From Calditrichota bacterium (GTDB lineage: Bacteria > Calditrichota > Calditrichia > RBG-13-44-9 > J042), in assembly GCA_013150955.1 (NCBI GenBank), contig JAADJD010000018.1:1-59335 (forward strand): a stretch of DNA of 59,335 nt. The letters run 5' to 3'. This document shows positions 28,491-36,656 of the stretch, in pieces. Positions within the stretch are counted from its first letter, which is position 1. Every line of letters begins with the position of its first letter. Under the pieces are notes generated by a model. It saw only the letters and a program-made list of their open reading frames with translations, was not told the origin of the DNA and did not search any database. The position numbers were made by a program, and so were the translations under genes.

Positions 28491-29621
28491 TCAATAAAAA
28501 ATCAGTCCCAGAATGCTGTCCGCAACGATGACCAGGATAATAGCACCCACCACCGCGGTGGTGGTAACCTTACCCACCCCTTCTGCACCCCCCTTTACCC
28601 GAAAACCAAAGAAGCTACCATTCAACACGATGAGTACGGCGAACACCAGGGATTTCACGAAACCGATGGCCACATCCCGGACATAAAGCACCTCCACCAT
28701 GCGGTTGTAAAATACCTGGGGCGCCAGATCCAGATTCAAATACGCCACCAGCAATCCACCGGTGATGCCCAGGGCATCGGCCAGGATGGTTAAGAAGGGC
28801 AGTGTAAAAACCAGTGCATGCATCTTGGGTACCACGATGAATCGAATGGGATTGAGCCCCATGGTTTTGAGGGCATCCACTTCTTCAGTGACCACCATGG
28901 TGGCAATTTCGGATGCAATGGAGGAACCGCTGCGTCCCGCCACCATGATGGCCGTAATCAATGGCCCCATTTCCTGCACCATGGCCACCACGGTCAGATC
29001 GGCTACAAAAATATTGGCCCCAAATTGGCGGAGCTGCTCGCCGGACTGCAGCGCCAGCACCACCCCGATCAAAAAGGCAATGAGCCCGATGATGGGTACG
29101 GCGTTGACGCCAATGAGGGTGGCCTGATTGAAAAACTCCCCTTTGCGATGGGCCTTCCGCTGGAACAGATCCACCACCGAATAATAAATGACGTCCACCA
29201 GAAGCAGCAGGAATTCGTAAACGTCCCGTACCCAGAAGTCGTACACCCTCTCGCCGAACCGTTCCAGGGCAGAATCCTTTTCCCCAGCCGGTGCCGCCGT
29301 TTGCGGGGGAATGGCAAAGGTTTGCATGATCTGTTGAATGCCAGGGGGAACAGCTTCTATTTCCGTTTTAATGCCCTGAGCCTGAAGCCAGTCTCGCAGA
29401 TGCTGTAGTGCCGCCACACCAATGCTATCGATGCGCTGGAGTTCCCGCAGGTTTATCCGAAGAAATTTGCGCGGATATTTTCGTAGCTGTTTTTTCAATT
29501 TTGGGAGTTGCTGATCCACTCCCGCCAGTACCAGCGAACCTTTCAGGTACAGGACATCGCCTTCCAGCTGAAAGGCAAATGCGGCCGGAGTGGAGGGCGC
29601 TGCGTCGGATCGGGTCTTCAT
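28491..29621 (-). CDS. MlaE-type permease with N-terminal STAS domain
   Basis: 376 residues. A STAS domain occupies about residues 15-110 (SLVLAGVDQQL ... NLRELQRIDSIGVAALQHLRDWL). The MlaE permease domain follows (about 120-376) with the signatures 'PIIGLIAFLIGVVLALQSG', 'EMGPLITAIMVAGRSGSSIASEI' and 'TEEVDALKTMGLNP'. Fusion of STAS to the permease occurs in many non-proteobacterial Mla systems, where STAS is otherwise the separate MlaB. It overlaps the upstream lipoprotein gene by 4 bp (ATGA), so the two are translationally coupled. It acts in the inner membrane with the ATPase encoded next. Confidence 0.93.
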   Translation of the reverse strand: MKTRSDAAPSTPAAFAFQLEGDVLYLKGSLVLAGVDQQLPKLKKQLRKYPRKFLRINLRELQRIDSIGVAALQHLRDWLQAQGIKTEIEAVPPGIQQIMQTFAIPPQTAAPAGEKDSALERFGERVYDFWVRDVYEFLLLLVDVIYYSVVDLFQRKAHRKGEFFNQATLIGVNAVPIIGLIAFLIGVVLALQSGEQLRQFGANIFVADLTVVAMVQEMGPLITAIMVAGRSGSSIASEIATMVVTEEVDALKTMGLNPIRFIVVPKMHALVFTLPFLTILADALGITGGLLVAYLNLDLAPQVFYNRMVEVLYVRDVAIGFVKSLVFAVLIVLNGSFFGFRVKGGAEGVGKVTTTAVVGAIILVIVADSILGLIFY

Positions 29622-30277
29622 CGGGATTCGGGGGTTATCGTTTCACCAACGGACTGGGGCAATTCCAGGCGTTTGAAATACGCCCGAATTTTTTTGCTGA
29701 AATCCGAAAGTCCCTGCTTCAACATGGTGCTGATGGCTCCGGCGAATTCATCCAGATCTTTACGTGCCAGTGGCTGATACCGGTCAAAACTGTACTGAAC
29801 CACTGCCTGGCGTTTTTCGGTGTCAATTAAAAACAAATCCATGTGCAGATGGGCCACAAACTTGCCCTTCTCCTTGCGCACTTCCAGTTGATGCACATAC
29901 CCCTTGATGCGATAATCAGGCAGCGAACGCCAGGCTTCACCGGAAACTTCTCCAAAAATTGCCGCGTTCAGCATGAATTTTTCCACCAGGGAGGTCATGA
30001 TCTCTGCTGGGGGACTGGCCCACTGGTGATAAACAAAATACGAGATTTCGTAATTCTTCTCCCGTATGGCAATGCGGCGGCCGGCGAATGCGGAAGAAAT
30101 GGTCACCGGTAAGATTTCGCAGACGGCTTCCGGGCGCATCGGCTTTTGCAATTCCCTGTGAAGGGGCAGGTCTGGCAATTCAATCACATAATATTTATGA
30201 ACCACCGCCTTTTTCCCGCATCCCAGCATAAACATTCCCACCAATCCCACCCACACAGCCAATCGCCATTTGTTCAT
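29618..30277 (-). CDS. ABC-type transport auxiliary lipoprotein (PqiC/ABC_trans_aux family)
   Basis: 219 residues from the ATG at 30275-30277. A lipoprotein signal ends in lipobox 'MLGC' with Cys20. The mature part resembles the ABC_trans_aux family: 'YYVIELPDLPLHRELQKP', 'ILPVTISSAFAGRRIAIRE', 'YEISYFVYHQWASPPAEIM'. These outer-membrane lipoproteins partner MCE/Mla-type lipid transporters. It is first in the operon and overlaps the permease by 4 bp. It is divergent from the glycosyltransferase at 30.4 kb; the 117-bp gap must hold both promoters. Confidence 0.85.
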   Translation of the reverse strand: MNKWRLAVWVGLVGMFMLGCGKKAVVHKYYVIELPDLPLHRELQKPMRPEAVCEILPVTISSAFAGRRIAIREKNYEISYFVYHQWASPPAEIMTSLVEKFMLNAAIFGEVSGEAWRSLPDYRIKGYVHQLEVRKEKGKFVAHLHMDLFLIDTEKRQAVVQYSFDRYQPLARKDLDEFAGAISTMLKQGLSDFSKKIRAYFKRLELPQSVGETITPESR

Positions 30278-30394
30278 GAAGCACCGTCCGGTTTCGTGTC
30301 CAGGACTCAAGAAATTAATTTTGGTAACAAAAATTTTAAGGTTTTTCCTTAAATTAATCCACTAAAAAATAAACGAATCGCAATACAGGTAAAT

Positions 30395-31510
30395 ATGCTG
30401 CCTTTCTGGGGATGCATCCTGATACTGGTTTTTTTATATGGGGCGGTGACCGTTTACATTCATCTGGGACTGAAACGGCCATCGGTCACACCGCGCCCCC
30501 TCCGAAGAATTTCCATTCTGGTTGCTGCACGCAATGAAGAGGCAACGCTGCCCGGATGTCTCCAGAGCCTGGCAGAGCTGGATTATCCCACCGAATACCT
30601 GGATATCTGGATTGTGAACGATCGCTCCAGCGATGCGACTCCCCGGATCGCCACGCAATACTGTCAGCAATACGATCATTTCCATTTATTGAACATTTCA
30701 GATGATTTGCCGGGATTACGGGGCAAAATGAATGCCCTGGCCCAGGGAATCGAACGCAGTCAGGGGGAAATCCTGTTGATTACCGATGCTGACTGCCGGG
30801 TGGCACCGGAATGGGTACGCGCTTACAACGATTTGTTTGATCAGGATACCGGAATGGTCGCTGGAATGACCCTGCTGGAAAGCGGGACGGCCAATCCTGG
30901 CATCTGGGAGCGGATACAGGCGCTGGATTTGAGCTACCTGTTGAGCATTGCCGCCGGTACCGCTCAACAGGGTCGACCGGTGACCGTGCTGGGGAACAAT
31001 TTTGGCTTTCGGCGAAGCGCGTATGAGGAAGTGGGAGGCTTTCAGGGAATTGGTTTTTCTCTGACTGAGGACATGAAGCTCATGCAGGCCATCGATCGGC
31101 AGACCCGCTGGAAAATTCGGTATTATTTGATCCCCGGAATGCACGTGCAAACCCGTCCGCTGGAAGATTGGCGTGCCTTTTATGAGCAACGGAAGCGCTG
31201 GATCATCGGTGGACGGGAAACCCGACCCTGGGGTTACTTTCTGGTTGGGGTGAGCGTCCTTACCCGCCTGAGCGTCCTGCTGGGATTGGCTATGTTTTAT
31301 AACCAGTTGAGCATCTGGGCTGCGGTCGGGGGAATTCTGCTGGCGGATGCCAGCCTGCTATGGCGCATCCGAAAACGCTTTAACCGGCGTTTTTCCCTGC
31401 TGGACTTTCTGCTGTTCGAAGGATTCCACACCGCTTATTTACTCCTCTTTGCAGCATTCACCCCCTTCTTACGGGAAGTTCGCTGGAAGGGGCGACGGCA
31501 TCGGGAATGA
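30395..31510 (+). CDS. Membrane-associated family 2 glycosyltransferase
   Basis: 371 residues. An N-terminal membrane helix (about 3-22) is followed by a GT2 GT-A domain: 'ISILVAARNEEATLPGCL', 'IVNDRSSDATPRIA', metal-binding D-A-D in 'LLITDADCRV', 'SLTEDMKLM' and 'EQRKRW'. Two to three C-terminal membrane helices follow (about 275-360). This layout matches the processive or CESA-like branch and carotenoid/hopanoid glycosyltransferases such as CrtQ-like proteins. The acceptor cannot be told from sequence. The gene is monocistronic. Confidence 0.88.
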   Translation: MLPFWGCILILVFLYGAVTVYIHLGLKRPSVTPRPLRRISILVAARNEEATLPGCLQSLAELDYPTEYLDIWIVNDRSSDATPRIATQYCQQYDHFHLLNISDDLPGLRGKMNALAQGIERSQGEILLITDADCRVAPEWVRAYNDLFDQDTGMVAGMTLLESGTANPGIWERIQALDLSYLLSIAAGTAQQGRPVTVLGNNFGFRRSAYEEVGGFQGIGFSLTEDMKLMQAIDRQTRWKIRYYLIPGMHVQTRPLEDWRAFYEQRKRWIIGGRETRPWGYFLVGVSVLTRLSVLLGLAMFYNQLSIWAAVGGILLADASLLWRIRKRFNRRFSLLDFLLFEGFHTAYLLLFAAFTPFLREVRWKGRRHRE

Positions 31511-31538
31511 TTCCCGCCAATGCGAACGAATCAAAAAA

Positions 31539-32086
31539 TACCCCCCACGCAAGGCGTGGGGGGCAATCGTATGGTAGCCCTTCGCGCAATTCGCCCTGAA
31601 AGGGCAAAATAGGTTAGCCCGGGGCATCGCCCCGGGATTGGGGACATCCATCATTTATTCATTTCGCCCTGAAGGGGCATAATCATTTTATTGCTGCTCT
31701 TCAGGCAGCGGGGTTGGAAAATGTTGGGGCATTTCTTCCCCCCCCCACGCAAGGCGTGGGGGCTAACGTATCATTGCCCTTCGGGCAATTCACGCTGAAA
31801 GGGCAAAATAGGGTAGCCAGGGGTAACACCCCTAGAAAAAAGGAAACCACCATTCATGGTTTACCTCGCCCTGAAAGGGCAAAATAGGTTAGCCCGGGGT
31901 ATCGCCCCGGGATTGGGGAATTCCATCATTTATGCATTCCACCCTGAAGGGGCATAATCATTTTATTGCTGCCCTTCAGGCAGCGGGGTTGATTTGGGAC
32001 GGACTGTTTTCCCACTCCCCACGCAAGGCGTGGGGGCTAACGTATGGTAGCCCTTCGGGCAATTCGCCCTGAAAGGGCAAAATAAA
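31539..32086. repeat. REP-like palindromic repeat block, about two and a half tandem units
   Basis: Three units start with a perfect hairpin of the type CCCCACGC-AAG-GCGTGGGG (31541, 31740 and 32016). They continue with 'GCCCTTCGGGC', 'CGCCCTGAAAGGGC', 'GCCCGGGG.ATCGCCCCGGG' and 'CACCCTGAAGGGGC' palindromes and 'CTTCAGGCAGCGGGGTTG'. The block lies between the 3' ends of two convergent glycosyltransferase genes. The first hairpin, with 10-bp stems and a 3-nt loop, could end transcription of the plus-strand gene. Similar palindromes are common in FCB-group genomes. Confidence 0.85.
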
Positions 32087-32403
32087 ACCACCAATTACGC
32101 GAATGAAACCAAAACATATCCATAAAATCGCAAATAAACCCAAATAAAGCGTTAAACCACGAATCACGCGAATGAATTCGAATGAAATCAACAAAATAGC
32201 GAATATATCCAAGAAAACACTTTCATTCAGATATAATCCAATGCATTTTATTATTTTTATTGGTGTTAATTCGTGTAATTCGCGGTTCTAATACATAATC
32301 TGGGATAAAACCCGAAACAAATTTTCATCCAAATACTACTCATGTACTTTAGTATTTTTATTTGGGTTAATTCGTGTCATTCGTAGGCTATCGCATAACC
32401 TGG
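32087..32403 (-). repeat. MITE-like repeat, copy 12: truncated minus copy split by copy 13
   Basis: The left part (32087-32138) lacks its terminus where it meets the REP block. The right part (32310-32403) ends GCATAACCTGGG. Together they make one element interrupted by copy 13. Confidence 0.8.
32139..32304 (-). repeat. MITE-like repeat, copy 13, nested in copy 12 with perfect duplication
   Basis: From CCCAAATAAAGCGTT to ACATAATCTGGG, flanked by ATAAA at 32134-32138 and 32305-32309. Confidence 0.92.
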
Positions 32404-32490
32404 GTTTATTTTTCTCGCGTGAATTCGTGGTGAAATCGGGTTCATCAACTTTACGATTAGCGGCAGAAGCGGAAAAACCGCACTGGAGTT

Positions 32491-34014
32491 TCAGCTTTCC
32501 ACCAGCTGCAATTCGTGGGCGATGCGTTTGACCACTTCGGCCTTGCGGAGGATCTGGATGATTTCCTGTCGGGAGGCCGCACGCATCAACAGTTCCCGGA
32601 AACGCTGATCTTTCAATATGTTCGATAGACTGGCCAGGATCTCCAGATACTGTCGACGCCGGGTAACCGGTGCAATCACCGCAAAAATCAAATGCACCAG
32701 TTGCCCATCCAGCGAGTGAAAATCCACGCCTGCACGACTGCGATAAATCAGGATTTTCATGTTTTTCACTTCCGGAAAGATGGCATGGGGGATGGCAATC
32801 CCACTGCCAATGCCCGTGGTTAACGAATTTTCCCGGCGGTAGAATTCGTGAAGCAGCTGGGCGCGATTACTGACAATGCCAATGCTGGCCAGATGCTGGC
32901 TGATCTCCGAAAGGACGTCGTCTTTATTCCGTGCCTCCCCGTCCAGAATCACCAGTCGCGGATCCAGAAACTGGCTAAAGGTGGTGAAGGGATAACGCCG
33001 TTTTTTCTGAATTTCTTCGATGATCACCAGATCTTCTTCGTCCAGACCCCGCAGTTGCTGGTAAGGTTCCAGCAAAATCATTGGAGGCCGCTCAAATTCC
33101 TGCAGATCCTGCACCATCAATTCAAACTGGTGCTGATCGCTCTGGATCAAATTCATTAGCTGGGGCTTAAGGGCTTCCATCAAGACTAACTTGCCATGCT
33201 GTTCGGCACGGGTGAATAGCACGCGCAAAATCCCGGTGGCCATTTTCCGCAGCGCCTGCAAATCCTGATTGCGATGGATGCGGACTTCCAGATTGACCTG
33301 GGCCATTCGATGGAGCCCGAAGCGATCCTCGATATCGATGAGCAATCCGGTCTCCACACCGTAACCGGTAAAAAAGGGAATGCGCTCTAAAATTTCCCGA
33401 CGTCCGGCATATTCTCCACTCAGCGGCTGTTGAAACACCGATAGCTGCGGATAAAGCAGGTTAAAGAACGGTTTGACCAGAATTTCGGTGACCCGTCCAC
33501 CGCCCACCGGCTGCAGTTTTTTTCCTATTTTTATGGGCCGCCGGTAGAATCCCTTCACAAAACCGATTTCTTTCTGGAACAGCAAGGGACCAATCAATCC
33601 GTAAACAAATCGCGGATGCATGTTCTGGATGTCCGTATCCAGCCAGATGATGATGTCCCCTTTTGCCAGGTAAACCGACTTCCAGAGATTCTCCCCTTTT
33701 CCCCGCACCGTCCCGTATTCACGAAGCACATCGTTTGCATAATACACCATTGCGCCGTGCTTGCGGGCAATTTCCACCGTGCGATCGGTGGATCCGCTAT
33801 CGATGACCAGGATTTCGTCCAGCAGGGGAACCCGATCGTATAATTCTTTTTTCAGAATTTTAATGATTTGCCCAATGGTTTCTTCTTCATTCAGGGTAGG
33901 TAAGCAAAGACTGATGGAAACTTGAAGGTCACGTTTTTTTTGATAGAGTAGATGCAGGTCGGAAAATTGTTGGTGGTGAAAGGTTCGGAGTTGTAGCCAG
34001 TCGTTTAATCTCAT
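32491..34014 (-). CDS. Glucosyl-3-phosphoglycerate synthase-like glycosyltransferase fused to PTS EIIA
   Basis: 507 residues. Residues 30-340 are a GT-A (GT81/GpgS-like) domain: 'SISLCLPTLNEEETIG', 'ILVIDSGSTDRT', metal-binding D126-T-D128 in 'WLDTDIQN', 'QQPLSGEYAGRREIL' and 'TGYGVETGLLIDI'. GpgS makes glucosyl-3-phosphoglycerate, a precursor of the solute glucosylglycerate. Residues about 350-500 form a PTS EIIA type-2 (fructose/nitrogen) domain with the phosphorylatable His410 in 'GIGSGIAIPHA'. No EI, HPr or EIIBC gene is in the window. The fusion suggests phosphorelay control of compatible-solute synthesis (inference). No downstream phosphatase (GpgP) is present. No internal frameshift is apparent. 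Confidence 0.85.
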   Translation of the reverse strand: MRLNDWLQLRTFHHQQFSDLHLLYQKKRDLQVSISLCLPTLNEEETIGQIIKILKKELYDRVPLLDEILVIDSGSTDRTVEIARKHGAMVYYANDVLREYGTVRGKGENLWKSVYLAKGDIIIWLDTDIQNMHPRFVYGLIGPLLFQKEIGFVKGFYRRPIKIGKKLQPVGGGRVTEILVKPFFNLLYPQLSVFQQPLSGEYAGRREILERIPFFTGYGVETGLLIDIEDRFGLHRMAQVNLEVRIHRNQDLQALRKMATGILRVLFTRAEQHGKLVLMEALKPQLMNLIQSDQHQFELMVQDLQEFERPPMILLEPYQQLRGLDEEDLVIIEEIQKKRRYPFTTFSQFLDPRLVILDGEARNKDDVLSEISQHLASIGIVSNRAQLLHEFYRRENSLTTGIGSGIAIPHAIFPEVKNMKILIYRSRAGVDFHSLDGQLVHLIFAVIAPVTRRRQYLEILASLSNILKDQRFRELLMRAASRQEIIQILRKAEVVKRIAHELQLVES

Positions 34015-34310
34015 ACTGGCCTCCTCTTTTAGGTTGGCCGGTTCTCTTCCTCCCTGAATTTTCTTTCTTCCTGAAAATTCGCGATGCCGAGCCGTCTAAT
34101 CGATCGCCGGAGAAAAGGCGCTTAAAATCTCGCGTCTACACCTGAAACGGGTGACAAAGGGTTAAAGTTCCGTTTGTGACATTCGGCACATTGAGGAAAT
34201 ACTTTAACGTGAAATCGAAAAAAGTAAGTTCCGTGGCGATGTCAAAGATAATTTTGAATGGCGCATTTAAATATCGGAAATTCCGTGCCCGCAGGCAACC
34301 CCTTTCTGAA
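34015..34310. other. Upstream region of the GpgS-EIIA gene
   Basis: 296 bp with no supported gene. It presumably contains the promoter of the minus-strand gene. A 34-codon frame from 34236 runs into the next repeat and lacks a ribosome binding site. Confidence 0.45.
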
Positions 34311-34315
34311 TTGAA

Positions 34316-34665
34316 TCCATATTATGCATTCGCCTACGAATGACACAAATGAACACCAATAAAATAAAAATAACAAAATGCACTTGATTCTATCTGGATG
34401 AACATGTTTTCCCGGATATGCTATTTTGATGATATTTTTCGAATTCATTCATGTGATTCGTAGTTTAACCCAGATTATGCAGTAGCCTACGAATTACACG
34501 AATTAAAACGAATAAAAATAATAAAATTCATTGGATGATATATGGATGAAAATGTGTTTTGTGGTTTATTCGCGATTTTGTAGATATTTTTTGGTTTCAT
34601 TCGTGCGATTCGCGGTTTAATGCATGATTTGGGATGCATGATTTGGGTTTAACGCATTATTTAGG
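34316..34665 (+). repeat. MITE-like repeat, copy 14: plus copy split by copy 15, both with perfect duplications
   Basis: From TCCATATTATGCATT to GCATTATTTAGG, flanked by TTGAA at 34311-34315 and 34666-34670. Copy 15 interrupts it at 34469. Confidence 0.92.
34469..34647 (+). repeat. MITE-like repeat, copy 15, nested in copy 14
   Basis: From CCCAGATTATGCAGT to GCATGATTTGGG, with a 14-bp tandem duplication of the right end. It is flanked by TTTAA at 34464-34468 and 34648-34652. Confidence 0.93.
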
Positions 34666-34785
34666 TTGAATCCATTTCCCTGTTTCGACAATTGGGTTGA
34701 ACGGTGGGCATAGTATCCCACCTGTGCAACACGGATATCCATCAATCAACTAAAAATCCACCTCACCACTGAAAAATATCGAAAA

Positions 34786-35105
34786 CCGGTAGGCGCCGGC
34801 TTTACGCCTGCGCTAACACGGGCTAAAGCCCGTGGCTACCCTGTTCACTGGACGGGCACAAAATAGCAGAACAAAATTCCACCTCATTCACGGGAAAATC
34901 CCGAACCACGGTAGGCGCAGGTCTCTTGCCTGCGCTATTACAGGCATAAAGCCCGTGGCTACCCTGTTCACCGGACAGGCAGAAAATAGCAGAACAAAAT
35001 TCCACCTCATTCACGGGAAAATCCCAAACAATGGTCGCCCCAGGCTTTACGCCTGCATTTCCAACTGCTCACTGCAAACTGCCAGCTGCTTACTGGCTAC
35101 TGCCA
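34786..35105. repeat. Palindrome-rich block, left member of an inverted pair
   Basis: Two tandem units of about 125 bp contain 'GGCTTTACGCCTGCGC', 'AAAGCCCGTGGCTACCCTG' and 'CCACCTCATTCACGGG'. They end in 'CAACTGCTCACTGCAAACTG' low-complexity sequence. The same modules recur in opposite orientation at 38.03-38.5 kb, on the other side of the symporter/aminotransferase operon. Confidence 0.8.
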
Positions 35106-35228
35106 ACTGAACACAAACCCTGACGCACACTCCACACAATTTCACAACGGGCTTTGTTATTTGGGTTTCTTTTTTTAGTATTATGAGTAAATTAGGTGGG
35201 TAGTCGGTTTAGATGGAGGAGGTCTCAA

Positions 35229-36653
35229 GTGGTGTGGAATCAACAAATGAAACCCGCAATCGGGGTTGCGTTTCTGATCTGTCTGGTGCTTTCGGTCGTG
35301 GGCTACACAGTTCCCCCGGAAGCCTTTTATCCGCTCTCCGGTAGCATCATTCAACTCATTCGCGCTTCCGCGCTCATTCTCGCCCTGGTGCTGTTGTTCG
35401 AAAAAATACTGAACATCCAGCTTCTCAATAAAATCCTGCTGGGAATGATCCTGGGCATTTTGTTGGGACTTCAATTCGGAGCGCAAATCTCCGAAGTGAA
35501 GCCCGTGGGCACGGCCTTCCTGCGGTTGATCCAGATGATTGTGGTCCCGCTGGTACTGGCCTCGCTCATCGTGGGAACGGCCAGTCTGGGAGATCCCAAA
35601 AAGCTGGGTCGCATCGGGATGAAAACGTTTGCTTATTACCTGAGTACCACCGCGCTGGCCATTACCATCGGGTTGCTGATGGCAAACATTTTTCAGCCGG
35701 GCAGCGGGCTATCCCCGGAAGCCCAGGCCCAGCTGTTGCAAAACTATCAGGGACAGGCCAGCGAGAAGATGGCCCAGATGGGCAAAACGTCCATCGTGGA
35801 TACCATCCTGAACATCATTCCCACCAATCCAATCGACGCGCTCAGCTCCGGTAAAATGCTGCAGATCATTTTCTTTGCCATTTTCACGGGCATCGCGCTA
35901 ACCATCATTCCGCAGGAAAAATCCCGGCCGGTCATTGCCTTCTTTGACGGCCTGAACGAAGCCATGTTAAAGATCGTCCTGATCGCCATAAAAATCGCCC
36001 CTTACGGTGTGTTTGCGCTGATCGCCGACGCCGTGGGCAGTTTTGGTCTGGACATCATTATTACCCTGTTGAAATATACCCTGGTCACCACCGCAGGCCT
36101 GTTAATCATGGCCTCGATTTACCCGTTTATTGCCCGGACATTCAGCGGCATATCCCCCATCAAATACCTGAAGGCCATTCGTCCGGCCCAGATCATTGCC
36201 TTCAGCACCAGCTCCAGCGGAGCCACGCTTCCGGTTACCATGGAAGTGAGTGAAGAAAATCTGGGCGTATCCAACAACATCGCCAGTTTCGTGTTGCCGC
36301 TGGGGGCCACGGTAAACATGGACGGTACCGCCCTGTATCAGGGAGTCGCCTCCGTGTTTATTGCCCAGGTGTACGGCATTCATCTGGGGGTTGGGGATCA
36401 GCTGATGATTGTGTTAACGGCCACGCTGGCTTCGATCGGTACTGCAGCAGCACCAGGTGTGGGCCTGCTGATGCTGGTCATGATCCTGAAACAGGTGGGG
36501 ATCCCCCTGGAAGGAATCGCGCTCATCCTGTCCGTGGATCGACTGTTAGACATGTTTCGCACCGTCATTAACGTTACCAGTGATTTGACCGCCTCGGTGG
36601 TGGTCGCATCCACAGAAAATCAAATTCAACCACCAGAAGAACTCAGGTCATAA
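35229..36653 (+). CDS. Dicarboxylate/amino acid:cation symporter (SDF/DAACS family)
   Basis: 474 residues from a GTG at 35229, chosen because AGGAGG lies six bases upstream at 35217-35222. Eight transmembrane segments and two re-entrant loops are expected. The serine-rich loop 'FSTSSSGATLPVTM', the 'LPLGATVNMDGTALYQGV' motif with the NMDGT cation/substrate site, and 'SIGTAAAPGVGLLML' are diagnostic of GltP/GltPh-like transporters. It imports acidic amino acids or C4-dicarboxylates with Na+ or H+. The aminotransferase gene begins 3 bp after its stop, which suggests uptake and transamination of the same substrate class. Confidence 0.93.
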   Translation: MVWNQQMKPAIGVAFLICLVLSVVGYTVPPEAFYPLSGSIIQLIRASALILALVLLFEKILNIQLLNKILLGMILGILLGLQFGAQISEVKPVGTAFLRLIQMIVVPLVLASLIVGTASLGDPKKLGRIGMKTFAYYLSTTALAITIGLLMANIFQPGSGLSPEAQAQLLQNYQGQASEKMAQMGKTSIVDTILNIIPTNPIDALSSGKMLQIIFFAIFTGIALTIIPQEKSRPVIAFFDGLNEAMLKIVLIAIKIAPYGVFALIADAVGSFGLDIIITLLKYTLVTTAGLLIMASIYPFIARTFSGISPIKYLKAIRPAQIIAFSTSSSGATLPVTMEVSEENLGVSNNIASFVLPLGATVNMDGTALYQGVASVFIAQVYGIHLGVGDQLMIVLTATLASIGTAAAPGVGLLMLVMILKQVGIPLEGIALILSVDRLLDMFRTVINVTSDLTASVVVASTENQIQPPEELRS

Positions 36654-36656
36654 TCG

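Noticed and set aside
34236-34372. A short plus-strand frame ending in a MITE-like repeat
   Set aside because: No ribosome binding site and no recognisable sequence; probably chance.
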